A DNA stretch of 64,000 nt, taken from Paucibacter sp. DJ2R-2. GTDB taxonomy: Bacteria > Pseudomonadota > Gammaproteobacteria > Burkholderiales > Burkholderiaceae_C. The position numbers and the translations under genes were made by a program. Shown one piece after another: positions 25,356-34,609 of this stretch. A model generated the notes under the pieces. The model saw nothing but the letters and a program-made list of their open reading frames with translations, had not been told where the DNA came from and ran no database searches. The DNA lies in assembly GCF_025717675.1 (NCBI RefSeq), contig NZ_JAJIRT010000001.1:1488001-1552000 (forward strand). Direction: 5' to 3'. The stretch's first letter is position 1. The number at the start of each line of letters is the position of its first letter.

Positions 25356-26136
25356 ATCACCCTCTTGTTCAAGTGGTCCTGAATCGCCGCGCAGTGTAGC
25401 AAGCCCCCCCAGGCCCACAGCACAGGGCAAAGAGCTCGATCCATGAAACCGAACGCGACTTTTTCCATTTCAACCGCCGGTACGAGTAAGCCTGGCATCG
25501 TTGCGACCAAGTCGACTCGATGGAGAACTCTGCTCGGCGTGCGATAACACTGACTTCAGTGGGTACAGGCTTCCTGAAGGACTTCTGTGCGCGGCGAGCT
25601 TGCCTATGCGGTTGCATGAGTCAATGCCACTAGGCCTCTGGCGTAGCAGCTGTGTTCACCAAGACCGTCATAGCCGAAGGTATGAGCGAGCTCACAACCA
25701 AGGACCGATTTGCCAGCATCGTCCAATAGCGCCGGAAGACTCAAATGCCACATTGCGATGTGGGTGTCTATGGAACGATGAGCATATCTGGGCCACCTGC
25801 TCGGTCAGTCTGGCTTTTCCAGGCTAAAGCACTTGCCGAGCAGCCTGCAGCAGTTGTTGGAGAACCTTGATGTTGATCCGGCCGAGAGTGGATATCGCTC
25901 GGTGACTGAATCCTCAGTCGAGATCAATGCGGACTCTTTGGCCGGCCGGCCAATGGGATCGACCGATCGCTCCTGAGATCGCCAATCGAACTGTATAGCA
26001 GGGGGCGCAGCACGAAATCTCAGTCGGGCATTTGTCTGTCAGTTGCTCCCTATTGCGGCGCTGCCAGTTCTCCCAGAGTGGCAGGCCCCCTAAAGATCTC
26101 GCCCTGCTGCGGAGCATCTTGATGGGGCTGGCCGGC
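25356..26136. other. Long intergenic stretch without a supported gene
   Basis: About 780 bases of mixed GC lie upstream of the glycosyltransferase fusion. Short open frames occur (for example 25501-25827 plus), but none has a ribosome site or a recognisable motif. A peptide-like run VFTKTVIAEGMSELTTKDRF on the plus strand near 25650-25725 could be a gene fragment. The promoter of the fusion gene should be within the first 200 bases. Confidence 0.45.
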
Positions 26137-26229
26137 CTAGCCTAGGCTCATTGCGGCCGCGCCGAGGGCGCGGATGGAGGACAGCGCTTGTTCGTCGATG
26201 TCCACGGAGATGCGTTTGCCTTGTGCCAT
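26137..26229 (-). pseudogene. Truncated copy of the Xre regulator gene
   Basis: The first 26 codons (MAQGKRISVDIDEQALSSIR through LGAAA) equal those of the intact gene at 22496-22753 with one silent base change. Homology ends at 26152 and four foreign codons precede a stop. Downstream of the intact helicase, this marks the second copy of a direct repeat that flanks the glycosyltransferase fusion. Confidence 0.85.
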
Positions 26230-26240
26230 GGCGGGCATTG

Positions 26241-28310
26241 TCACCCGGTTGAGGCCTGCGCCTGAGCAAGCGCTTTGCTGCGCCAGAAGGCTACATCGAT
26301 GGGCACGGCCGCGCCGCTGCGTTCGTTGATCAAGACGAGCTGGCGGCCGTCGGGGCTGAGCTGGCTGATTTCGCCGCTGAGGCGGCCGGCGCTGACGCGC
26401 AAACCGAGCGCATTGGCCGGAAAGCCGGGCTGGGCGGCCAGCTCCAGCAGGGCGTGCACGGGCCGGGTGTCGCCGGCCAGGCGCAGGCGCTGGACGATGG
26501 GGGCCAGAAAGGGGTTGTGGGCGCTGTCGCCGGGGGCCAGAAAGACGATCAACTTCGCCTGTGCGCGGCTCCAGGCCACATTGAACAGGCGCTGGGCTTC
26601 CTCGGTTTGCAAAAAGGGCTGGCTGCCGTCCACCGGGTCGAAGAGCAGCACCGGCGCCTCGCTGCCCTGGGCGCGGTGCACGGTGCTGACCTTGATCAGC
26701 GCTTCGGGCAGGCCGCGGGCGCGCAGGCGCTGGCGGATCAGGGCGCGCTGGGCACGGAAGGGCGTCAGCACCACCAGCTCATGCGGCTGCCAGCCGCCGC
26801 CGGGGCCGTCCCCGAGGGCGGTTTCGATCATGTCGGCAATCGCCTCGGCCGACTCGCGCCGCAGCGGCCCGCGGTCGGCGGCCGACCAGGCGCCCGAGGC
26901 GCGCATGGTCTGCACATGGATGTGGGTCTCGGCCGGCACCTTGGCGAAGCGGCGCTGGCGCGCCTGCAGCCAAGCGGGCGAGGCGCTGGCGTCGTCGGCC
27001 ACGCGCAAAGCGCCTTCGTAGAACAACTGGCTGACCAGATCGCTGATGGGCGCGGCCATGCGCGATTGCTCGTCCAGCAGGGCCAGGGCCGGGCCCTGGC
27101 GCGGCATCTCGGCGAATGCGGAGCGGCCCAGCCAGCGGCGCGCCTCGCGCTCGCGGCTGCGCAGCACGGGCGAGAGCTGCTGCGGGTCGCCCGCGAACAG
27201 CCATTGCCGGCCCAGCGGCATCAGCACCAGGGCATGGGCCAGGCTGACCTGGCTGGCTTCGTCGAAGACCAACAAATCGAAGGGCGGGGTCGTGTCCTCC
27301 TGGCCTTCGGGCGCCAGGGCGCGCAGGGTCTTGAGCGTGAAGGCGGCGCGGGTGGTGGTCATGGCCGCCAGGCGGCAGCGTTGCAGCACTTGCAGCGAGG
27401 AGGCGCGCAGCTGTTCGCGCAGGTCTTGCACGCGGTCGTGCCAGGCTTTCAGCGCGCTGGCCTCGCCGGCGCTGGCGCGGCCGCTGGGCCGGGCGGCCTC
27501 GGCGCGCGCCAGGCGCTGGATCAGCTCGCGGTCCTGGGCGGGGATCAGGTGCTCGCGGCCCTCAAACGCCGCCGCGTCGAAGCGGGTACCCAGGCGCTGC
27601 ACGCTGGCGCGCAGGGGCTCGCGCCGGCCTTTCTCCAGCGCCTTGTCCACCGCCAGCGTGGCCAGGTCCACGGCCTGGTTGGTGCTGGAGAGCAGCAGCA
27701 CGCGGGCCTGCGGCCGCAGCTCCAGGTATTCGGCCAGCATCACGCCCAAGGTGGTGGTCTTGCCGGTGCCGGGCGGGCCCCAGAGGAAGGCGGCCTGCTG
27801 CTGCAGCAAGCCCAGGGCCTGGCGCTGACCCGGGCGCAGCCAGCGAAACGGTGCGCCCGTCAGCAGCGGGCCCTCGGGCCAGGCGGGCGGCGCGCCGAGG
27901 GCGGGCAGGGTGGCCAGGGCGCGCTCGGCCCAGGGCGTGTCCCACCAGGCATCGCTGACGGCCTTGAGGAAGCGGCTGGGGTAGAGGCGGATCAGGGCTT
28001 CTGGTCCGGGCGGCGGGCTGCTGGCGTTTTGCAGCAGCAGCTGGTCGTCCTCGGGCAGCACGGCCAGCACGCTGGCGCCGCCTTTGACCGGCGCGCCCCA
28101 CCAGGCGGCGGCGCCGTCGAGGCTGTCGTCCAGCAGGCTTTGGGCCGAGGCGGTGCCGGGGCGCTGGCCCTCGGCGAACACGTAGCCCGGCTCCAGGCTG
28201 ACGCGCCAGAGCGAGCCCTCGCGCTCGCTGCGCAGGACCTTGAAGTCGTAGTACTCGGGCGTGGCCGCGAGTTCGGCATGCAGCGCCGCGCGGAGGTCGG
28301 CCAGGCTCAT
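26241..28310 (-). CDS. UPF1-like superfamily 1B helicase/ATPase
   Basis: The protein is 689 residues. Motif I is GPPGTGKTT (178-186), motif Ia STNQAVDLA and motif II DLLVFDEASQ. Motif III reads WLFAGDPQQLSPV, motif IV ELVVLTPFRAQ, motif V VSTVHRAQGSEAPVLLFD and motif VI LFNVAWSRAQAKLIVFL. These place it in the UPF1/SMUBP-2-like group of 5'-3' DNA/RNA helicases, often called AAA domain-containing proteins. Residues 1-150 are a unique N-terminal domain. The C-terminal tail (about 630-689) ends INERSGAAVPIDVAFWRSKA plus eight residues and is duplicated at 22767-22912. The cellular role is unknown. Confidence 0.87.
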   Translation of the reverse strand: MSLADLRAALHAELAATPEYYDFKVLRSEREGSLWRVSLEPGYVFAEGQRPGTASAQSLLDDSLDGAAAWWGAPVKGGASVLAVLPEDDQLLLQNASSPPPGPEALIRLYPSRFLKAVSDAWWDTPWAERALATLPALGAPPAWPEGPLLTGAPFRWLRPGQRQALGLLQQQAAFLWGPPGTGKTTTLGVMLAEYLELRPQARVLLLSSTNQAVDLATLAVDKALEKGRREPLRASVQRLGTRFDAAAFEGREHLIPAQDRELIQRLARAEAARPSGRASAGEASALKAWHDRVQDLREQLRASSLQVLQRCRLAAMTTTRAAFTLKTLRALAPEGQEDTTPPFDLLVFDEASQVSLAHALVLMPLGRQWLFAGDPQQLSPVLRSREREARRWLGRSAFAEMPRQGPALALLDEQSRMAAPISDLVSQLFYEGALRVADDASASPAWLQARQRRFAKVPAETHIHVQTMRASGAWSAADRGPLRRESAEAIADMIETALGDGPGGGWQPHELVVLTPFRAQRALIRQRLRARGLPEALIKVSTVHRAQGSEAPVLLFDPVDGSQPFLQTEEAQRLFNVAWSRAQAKLIVFLAPGDSAHNPFLAPIVQRLRLAGDTRPVHALLELAAQPGFPANALGLRVSAGRLSGEISQLSPDGRQLVLINERSGAAVPIDVAFWRSKALAQAQASTG

Positions 28311-28400
28311 GAAGTGGGGCTTGTTGAGAACGCAGGGGCAGCGAGGGAGGGCGGCACTATAGCGGCGCCGGTGGCCGCCAGCCGCCCCCGCGTTCTCCGC

Positions 28401-29855
28401 TCAGGCTTCGGCTTCCGGGCTTGGCTCGGCCGGTGCCGCGGCCTGACGCGTAAACCGCACGGACACCGCCAGGCCCCGGCCGCCCAAGCCGACGCCCAGC
28501 TGCACGCGCGCGCCATGCTGGGCGGCCGCTCGCTCGACGATGGCCAGGCCCAGGCCGCTGCCATGTTCTTCCTGGCCGGGGATGCGGTAGAAGCGCTCGA
28601 AGACCTTGGCCTGCAGCTCGGCCGGAATGCCCGGCCCCTGGTCCAGCACTTCCAGCACCACGGCCTCGGGCGTGTCGCTGATGCGCACCAGCACCTGGCC
28701 ACTGGCGGGCGAGTACTTGATGGCGTTGCTCACCAGGTTGTCGATCAGGGCGCCGACCGACTCGCGGTTGATGCGCAGCCAGCATTCCTCGGGCGCCTGC
28801 AGCTCCAGCTCGATGTCGCGGCTCAGCGCCATCGGCGTGGCCAGCACCACGCGGTCGCTGACCAGGGCCACCAGTTCATGCTCGCGCTGCGCCATGTCCT
28901 GCGCGTCGGCGCCCGAGCGGGCCAGGGCCAACAGCTGGTGCACGGTGTGGGTGGCGCGGTCCACGCCCTGGTGCAGACGCTGGGCCGAGGCAGCGCGCCG
29001 CTCCGGGTCGCTGCCTTGGTCCAGGGCCTCGGCGCTGAGCTTGACGACGGCCAGCGGCGTCTTCAGCTCATGCGCCGCGTCGAGCAGGAATTCGCGTTCG
29101 CGGTCCAGGCGCAGCTGCAGGCGCGCCATTAGCGAGTTGACGGCGTTGACCACCGGCGCCAGCTCCACATAGGGCGAGTCGGGCAGGGGCGACAAGTCCT
29201 TGGCCGAGCGCTGCGAGATCTGCTGGCCGATGCGCTGCAGCGGCGCGAAGCCGAGCCGGAACAGCAGCCAGACCGGCAGGATCAGCAGGGGCAGGCCGTA
29301 AAGCAGGGGGCGGGCGTAGTAGCTGAAGCCGGCCAGGGAGAAATGCCAGTCGCCCGGGCGCTCCTGCCAGCGCCGCACGATCAGGCCTTGCTCGGGCTCG
29401 CTGGCCTCCGCATAGAGCCAGCGCGAGTCGCTGGCGTAGAGCGTCTCTTGTGGCTGGCCGCGGGCGCGGCCGCTGAGGTCGGGGTCGACGCGCAGCAGCA
29501 GCTGGCCCTCATGCCAGACCTGCAGCAGGTAGAAGGGTGAGCGGTGGCCTTTGTGGCGCCATTCGTCGCGCAGCAGCCCGTCCAGCCCGTTCATGCGCTC
29601 GGCCAGGGCGGCCGGCTGCTGCAGATGGGGCAGGGCTTGCAGCTTGGCCAGCTCGGCCCAGAGCTGGTTCTCGGCTTGGCCGTTGCGGCTTTGCAGCAGG
29701 CCGATGTCGATCAGCTCGCGCGCGATCAGAGCCGCCCAGGTCAGGAAAATCACCGCGAACACCGCGCCCAGGCTGCGCTTGAACAGCGAGCGGTGGGCCG
29801 GCGGCCGCGGGGCGTCGGCGTGGTGGGCAGCTTGGGGGGCAGGGCCGGCTTTCAT
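28401..29855 (-). CDS. Sensor histidine kinase (QseC/PmrB-like)
   Basis: The protein is 484 residues. The first membrane helix is at about 29-46, followed by a periplasmic sensor region (about 47-180) and a second helix (about 182-200). The HAMP-like linker leads into the phospho-acceptor His262 in AHELKTPL. The ATPase domain has LIDNLVSNAIKYSP (N box), DQGPGIP (G1), FYRIPG and GSGLGLAIV (G2). The ATG at 29855 overlaps the response regulator's TGA (ATGA), so the two are translationally coupled. The signal is unknown. The long upstream extension of the open frame lies inside the response regulator gene and is not used. Confidence 0.93.
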   Translation of the reverse strand: MKAGPAPQAAHHADAPRPPAHRSLFKRSLGAVFAVIFLTWAALIARELIDIGLLQSRNGQAENQLWAELAKLQALPHLQQPAALAERMNGLDGLLRDEWRHKGHRSPFYLLQVWHEGQLLLRVDPDLSGRARGQPQETLYASDSRWLYAEASEPEQGLIVRRWQERPGDWHFSLAGFSYYARPLLYGLPLLILPVWLLFRLGFAPLQRIGQQISQRSAKDLSPLPDSPYVELAPVVNAVNSLMARLQLRLDREREFLLDAAHELKTPLAVVKLSAEALDQGSDPERRAASAQRLHQGVDRATHTVHQLLALARSGADAQDMAQREHELVALVSDRVVLATPMALSRDIELELQAPEECWLRINRESVGALIDNLVSNAIKYSPASGQVLVRISDTPEAVVLEVLDQGPGIPAELQAKVFERFYRIPGQEEHGSGLGLAIVERAAAQHGARVQLGVGLGGRGLAVSVRFTRQAAAPAEPSPEAEA

Positions 29856-30517
29856 GGGCCGGTCTCGATCAGGTAGCCGATGCCGCGCACGGTGCGGATA
29901 TAGCCCTCGCCGATCTTGCGGCGCAGATTGGACATGTGCACATCGAGGCTGCGGCTGTCGGTCTGGTTCAGGGCCTTGCTTTCCAGCTGGCGGCGCGTGA
30001 CCACGCGGTCGGGCAGCTTGAGCAGGGTCAGCAGCAGGGCGAACTCGCTGCGCGAGAGGTTGATGCGCTCGCCGCCCCGGCTCAACACCATGCGGTGTTC
30101 GTCCAGCAGCAGGTCCTTGAATTGCCATTGGTGGGGCGAGTCATCGCCTTCTTCGACGCCGGCGCGGCGCGCCACTGCCCTCAGCCGGGCCAGCAGCTCG
30201 GGGCCGGCGAAGGGCTTGACGAGGTAGTCGTCGGCGCCGCTGTCCAGGCCGCTGAGCCGGTCTTCGATGCTGTCGCGCGCGGTGATGACGATCAAAGGCA
30301 GCTTGCGGTCCGCCTGGCGCAGGCTGCGCAGCAGGTCCATGCCGTTGCCGTCGGGCAGGCCCAGGTCCAGCACCACGGCGTCGAAGTCCTGCTCGGCCGT
30401 CCAGAAGCGTGCATCGGCGACCCGGCGCAGCCAGATCACCTCGTGCTGGGCGTCCTGCAGCAGGGCCTGCACGGCCCGGCCCAACTCCAGATCGTCTTCC
30501 ACCAAACAGATTTTCAT
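29852..30517 (-). CDS. OmpR-family response regulator (QseB/PmrA-like)
   Basis: The protein is 221 residues. The receiver domain has the acidic pocket EDD (7-9), phospho-acceptor Asp51 (VVLDLGLP), a switch Thr in VITARDS and Lys in YLVKPF. The C-terminal winged helix is at about 125-220 (LSRSEFALLLTLL, SRSLDVHMSNLRRKIG, IRTVRGIGYLIE). It forms an operon with the coupled sensor kinase. Target genes are not shown by the sequence. The divergent GH19-like gene starts about 180 bases away, so it could be one of them, which is an inference from position only. Confidence 0.94.
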   Translation of the reverse strand: MKICLVEDDLELGRAVQALLQDAQHEVIWLRRVADARFWTAEQDFDAVVLDLGLPDGNGMDLLRSLRQADRKLPLIVITARDSIEDRLSGLDSGADDYLVKPFAGPELLARLRAVARRAGVEEGDDSPHQWQFKDLLLDEHRMVLSRGGERINLSRSEFALLLTLLKLPDRVVTRRQLESKALNQTDSRSLDVHMSNLRRKIGEGYIRTVRGIGYLIETGP

Positions 30518-30695
30518 GGCGGCGACTCTAGCAATGCCGGGGGCCGGCCGACAGGGCCGGGCCTTAAGGTGACCTTAATGATGTCTTATCGATCCGTGTA
30601 GGCAAGGCGATGGATAGTCGCTTCCGCAGCCTCATCAGGTTCCGTTCTGAGCCCGCCGAGAGCTGCCAGCACCTTCACTCCTTTCGCCTCCCCGA

Positions 30696-31487
30696 ATGCA
30701 TATGAAGCCCGGCATGACAGCGACGCAGCAAGCGCGGCTCCTCACCCGAGGTGCCCGACTTGCCCGAATGGCAGCAGCCGAAGGCGCAGCAGCCCGCGCC
30801 CTGTTGCTGGCGGCCCTGGCCCTGGCGGCGCCCTGGGCGGCCGCGCAGGCCCAAGGGCAGTTCCTGCTCAGCCAGGCCCAGTTCGAGCAGCTGTTTCCTG
30901 AGCGCATTGCCTTCTACACCTATGAGGGTTTTGCCCAGGCCGTGCGCCAAACGCCGGCCTTTGCCGCGCGCGGCAGCGAGCAGCAGAAGCGCCAGGAGAT
31001 GGCGGCCTTTCTGGGCCAGATCGCCCACGAATCTGATCAGCTGAAAGCCCAGCGCGAATACCGGCGCGCCAACTGGGACAAATACTGCCGTGAGCAGTTG
31101 CCCGGCGAGCGCTGCGCCCCGGGCCAACAGTACTACGGCCGCGGCCCCATCCAGCTGAGCTGGAACTACCAGTACAAGGCGGCCGGCGAGGCTCTGGGCC
31201 TGGACCTTTGGGCCGACCCCGACCGCGTGGCGCGTGACTCCACCGTGGCCTGGCAGACGGCGCTCTGGTACTGGACCACCCAGCCTGGCGTGGCACCGCA
31301 GTCGTCCCACGAGGCGATGCTGGCCGGCAAGGGCTTCGGCGCCACCACCCGCGCCATCAACGGCGTGATCGAGTGTGACCAGGGTGCCGACCCCGACACC
31401 CTGCGCAAGCTGAACCGCCGCATTGATTTCTACCGCCGCGCAAGCAGCCTGTTGGAGGTGCCGTTGAGCGAGCCGCTGGGCTGCTGA
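30696..31487 (+). CDS. GH19-like chitinase/lysozyme family enzyme
   Basis: The protein is 263 residues with a hydrophobic export segment at about 34-52 (RALLLAALALAAPWAAAQAQ). The catalytic region holds AAFLGQIAHESDQL with a candidate acid Glu, and the family hallmark QYYGRGPIQLSWNYQY. It also has a TTRAINGVIEC segment near the end. GH19 enzymes cut chitin or peptidoglycan glycan chains. The leader is unusually long and Arg-rich, so the true start may be the ATG at 30714. A TonB receptor gene follows 208 bases later, and an ABC/GH20 sugar locus lies further on, which favours chitin as substrate over cell-wall lysis. Confidence 0.85.
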   Translation: MHMKPGMTATQQARLLTRGARLARMAAAEGAAARALLLAALALAAPWAAAQAQGQFLLSQAQFEQLFPERIAFYTYEGFAQAVRQTPAFAARGSEQQKRQEMAAFLGQIAHESDQLKAQREYRRANWDKYCREQLPGERCAPGQQYYGRGPIQLSWNYQYKAAGEALGLDLWADPDRVARDSTVAWQTALWYWTTQPGVAPQSSHEAMLAGKGFGATTRAINGVIECDQGADPDTLRKLNRRIDFYRRASSLLEVPLSEPLGC

Positions 31488-31695
31488 GCGGCTCGGCTGC
31501 GCTGGCCGCCGAAGCCGGGCAGGGCCTGCCGAGTGAGAAAAATAGGCGTGTACGAAATCGTGCACCCAGGAGCGAAGAGTAGGAAGTGCAAGAAGTGCAA
31601 GAAGAGCATGGGTGTTGGAGCAGTTGGCCGCCCCCTGACGTGATGGAACCAAGACCGACGAGTTTTCGTTAGCAAAAACGCATGGAGACAAAAAC

Positions 31696-34380
31696 ATGAG
31701 CCCTGTTGAACCCCGCGCCCGACGCCTGATGACCCCAACCGCCCTGGCGGCTGCCGCCCTGGTGAGCCTGCTGAGCCTGCCCGCCCTGGCGCAGACCGCA
31801 GGCGACGCCGGCAAGGACGAGAAGAAAGACGCCAAGAAGCTCGAGAAGACCGAGCTGCCCCAGGTCACCGTGACCGCCACCCGCGTGGCCACCGACGCCC
31901 TCAAGACCCCCGTCTCGGTGACGGCCTTGCAAGGCGACGACCTGGTGCGCCAGAACGTCAAGGAGCTGCTCAATCTGAGCGGCGCCGTGCCCAATCTGCA
32001 GCTGGGCCTGTCCAACGGTGACTCGGGCGTGTTGGCTTCCATCCGCGGCGTCACTTCGACCAACTTCACCGAGATCGGTGACCCTGCCGTGGGCATCCAC
32101 ATCGACGGCATCTACTCGCCGCGCCCTCAGGGTTCGCTGGCGCTGATGTTCGACCTGGACCAGGTTGAGGTGCTGCGCGGTGCCCAGGGCACGCTGTTCG
32201 GCCGCAACTCCACGGCCGGTGTCATCAACGTCATCCCGGCCAAGCCCGACTTCAAGAGCAACTATGGCTGGGCCTCGGCCCAGCTCGGCAACTACAACGC
32301 CAAGCAGCTGCGCGTGGTTCACAACCAGAGCTTCGGCGACAACTTCGCCCTGCGCGCCGCCTTCATGGTGGACAAGCGCGACAGCTATATCGACCAGGAG
32401 CAAGACCTGCGCGACCGCGGCGTCAAGCTGCCCACGGCCGATGGCAAGGGCAAGTTCACGCCCGATGGCAAGCCCGATACCGACCAGCGCCTGAACCGCA
32501 AGGTCAGTGCCGCCGACGCCTACGGCAACTCCGACCAATGGGCCGCCCGCCTGACCGCGCGCTGGGCCATCAGCAAGGAACTGGAATGGACCGGCGGCTT
32601 CGAGCATTTCCAGAACAGCGGCGCCGGCGACATCGGCCTCAAGGACTGCGCGATGGCCGAGGGCACCAAATGGGCCTGCGGCCCCAAGGGCCACTGGAGC
32701 ACCATCATCAATGTGCCCGGCAAGATCGACATGACGATCGACACCGTGCGCAGCAACCTGGTCTGGAAACTCGATGCCCAGACGGAACTGGGCTACAAGG
32801 TGGCCTACGCGGTGCAGAAGCGCGCCCAGAACCACGACGACGACGGCGGCCAGACCTGGCTGGACAGCGAGGTCGACATCATGCAGCCCTGGGGCAACTG
32901 GGGCCGCCAGCACGCCATCGACCAGGCCAGCTACACCCTGGACTCGAACTACAAGTCCTGGGTCCATGAGTTCCAGCTCAAGCAGCAGACCAAGGACTGG
33001 CGTTATGTCGCCGGGGCCTTCTTCCTGAATGAGAAGAACGCCATCAACTTTGCCCAGGACAATCTGGTCGCCGCGCCTTACTCCATGCCGCAGGGGCAGT
33101 TCTACGCCCAGCCGGACCGCCGCATCGAATCGCAAGGCCTGTTCGCCCAAGGCGACCTGGCCCTGTCAGAGCGCCTGACGGCCACACTCGGCGTGCGCAG
33201 CAGCCGCGACAAGCGCAGCGACAACGGCGGCATCTCGGCCGGCCTCTGGGACGCCAGCACGCCCTGGTACTACAACGGCAAGTTCAAGCCGCCTTGCGAG
33301 CCCGGCCTGTGCACGCCGCACAATGGTTCAGACCTGACGATGGGCATGGGCCCGTTTGCCGGCCTGGGCGTCTACCCCGAGCCGGTCGTCAACAGCTACA
33401 GCAAGAGCTGGAAGAAGAGCACCTACCGTCTGGGTCTGCAATACGACCTGAACAAGACCGACATGGTGTTCGCCTCGCTGGCCACCGGCTACCGGCCGGG
33501 CGGCTTCGGCGACAAGTTCGACACCTGCGGCGGTGGCGAATGCGTGGACGGCGGCAGCAAGAAGTACAGCTTCCTGGACTACGGCCCTGAGACCACCAAG
33601 AACTTCGAGCTGGGCTACAAGGGCCGCCACTTGAACAACAAGCTGGAGCTGAGCGCCACCTACTTCAATACCCTGTACAAGGGCATGCACGTGACCGGCA
33701 TGACCGCCGTCGGCCAGAAGAAGCTGACTCGCACCTGCGCCGACTGGGAGCCGGCCTGCGATGTGGTGAACGCATGGAAGACCGAGAACATTGGCGACGC
33801 CAAGATCCAGGGCCTGGAGCTGGAGTTCAAGCTGCTGCCCTGGGCCGGTGGCAGCTTCTCGGGCTACTTCGCCTGGCTGGACGCCAAGGTCAAGTCCTAC
33901 CCGACCTATGACGACAGCTGGATGTGCGGCTACCGCAAGGATTTCGGCGCCCCCGAATGTGCGCCGGTCTACCTGGGCAGCGACCCCAGCAAGCGCGGCC
34001 GCCGCATCCTGGACGTGACCGGCAACCAGCTGCCTTACGCGCCCAAGACCTCGTTCGCGCTGAACTACTCGCATTACGTCCAGCTGGGCGACTTCAGCCT
34101 CTCGCCGACGGTCGGCATGCGCCACCAGAGCCGCATGTACTTCAGCGTGCGCAACCTCGACAACGACAAGATCGGCGACTTCCAGAAGGCCTACACCGAC
34201 TGGAATGCCTCGATCCGCCTGTCGCCAGCCAGCGACAAGTGGAATGTCGAGATCTGGGGCACCAACCTGAGCAACAACATCATCAAGAACTGGATGGGCC
34301 AGGGCATGGCTGGCGGCTACACCTTCAACAGCTACAACCCGCCGCGCATGTTCGGCGTGCGCGCCACGGTCAATTACTGA
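31696..34380 (+). CDS. TonB-dependent outer-membrane receptor
   Basis: The protein is 894 residues with a signal peptide ending SLPALAQTA (about 1-37). A Lys-rich linker leads to the TonB-box-like stretch LPQVTVTATR. The plug domain is at about 55-165 (TPVSVTALQGDDLVRQNVKE, VLRGAQGTLFGRNSTAGVIN), then a 22-strand barrel ending FGVRATVNY with the C-terminal aromatic. GGAGACAAAAAC precedes the ATG. Such receptors import siderophores, vitamins or oligosaccharides. The adjacent GH19-like enzyme and the GH20/ABC locus in the window suggest chito-oligosaccharides, which is an inference. Extracellular loops carry several Cys pairs (for example CPGxC-like GLCTP, CGGGEC). A strong terminator follows. 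Confidence 0.92.
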   Translation: MSPVEPRARRLMTPTALAAAALVSLLSLPALAQTAGDAGKDEKKDAKKLEKTELPQVTVTATRVATDALKTPVSVTALQGDDLVRQNVKELLNLSGAVPNLQLGLSNGDSGVLASIRGVTSTNFTEIGDPAVGIHIDGIYSPRPQGSLALMFDLDQVEVLRGAQGTLFGRNSTAGVINVIPAKPDFKSNYGWASAQLGNYNAKQLRVVHNQSFGDNFALRAAFMVDKRDSYIDQEQDLRDRGVKLPTADGKGKFTPDGKPDTDQRLNRKVSAADAYGNSDQWAARLTARWAISKELEWTGGFEHFQNSGAGDIGLKDCAMAEGTKWACGPKGHWSTIINVPGKIDMTIDTVRSNLVWKLDAQTELGYKVAYAVQKRAQNHDDDGGQTWLDSEVDIMQPWGNWGRQHAIDQASYTLDSNYKSWVHEFQLKQQTKDWRYVAGAFFLNEKNAINFAQDNLVAAPYSMPQGQFYAQPDRRIESQGLFAQGDLALSERLTATLGVRSSRDKRSDNGGISAGLWDASTPWYYNGKFKPPCEPGLCTPHNGSDLTMGMGPFAGLGVYPEPVVNSYSKSWKKSTYRLGLQYDLNKTDMVFASLATGYRPGGFGDKFDTCGGGECVDGGSKKYSFLDYGPETTKNFELGYKGRHLNNKLELSATYFNTLYKGMHVTGMTAVGQKKLTRTCADWEPACDVVNAWKTENIGDAKIQGLELEFKLLPWAGGSFSGYFAWLDAKVKSYPTYDDSWMCGYRKDFGAPECAPVYLGSDPSKRGRRILDVTGNQLPYAPKTSFALNYSHYVQLGDFSLSPTVGMRHQSRMYFSVRNLDNDKIGDFQKAYTDWNASIRLSPASDKWNVEIWGTNLSNNIIKNWMGQGMAGGYTFNSYNPPRMFGVRATVNY

Positions 34381-34484
34381 GGCTGCTGAAACAGGCGTTC
34401 GGGCAGGCGCCAGCCGGTGCCCGCCCGAGCGTGCTAGAGACCCATGTCTCCTCTCCGCCGCACGCTTGCAAGCGGCGGATTTGG

Positions 34485-34530
34485 GCGGGCTTTGCCCGGG
34501 CATCCGGCCCGGCAAGGCCCGCGTTTTTTT
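34485..34530 (+). terminator. Rho-independent terminator after the TonB receptor gene
   Basis: A GC-rich hairpin, with arms GCGGGCTTTGCCCGGG and CCCGGCAAGGCCCGC around a short loop, is followed by a run of seven T. It lies about 105 bases after the receptor stop codon and is the clearest intrinsic terminator I found in the window. Confidence 0.85.
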
Positions 34531-34609
34531 GTGGCCGCCAGCGGCCGGGCCGGCCGGGTGATACTGCGCCCCGTCCCCTTCGCTTCAGCGGTTTTGTGAT
34601 CGCCTGCTT

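Noticed and set aside
25501-25827. 108-codon plus-strand gene upstream of the glycosyltransferase fusion
   Set aside because: There is no ribosome site, no recognisable motif and a Cys/Arg-rich composition typical of chance frames.
26454-29132. 892-codon plus-strand frame spanning the helicase and kinase genes
   Set aside because: It is antisense to two well-supported genes and crosses the gap between them, with low-complexity composition.
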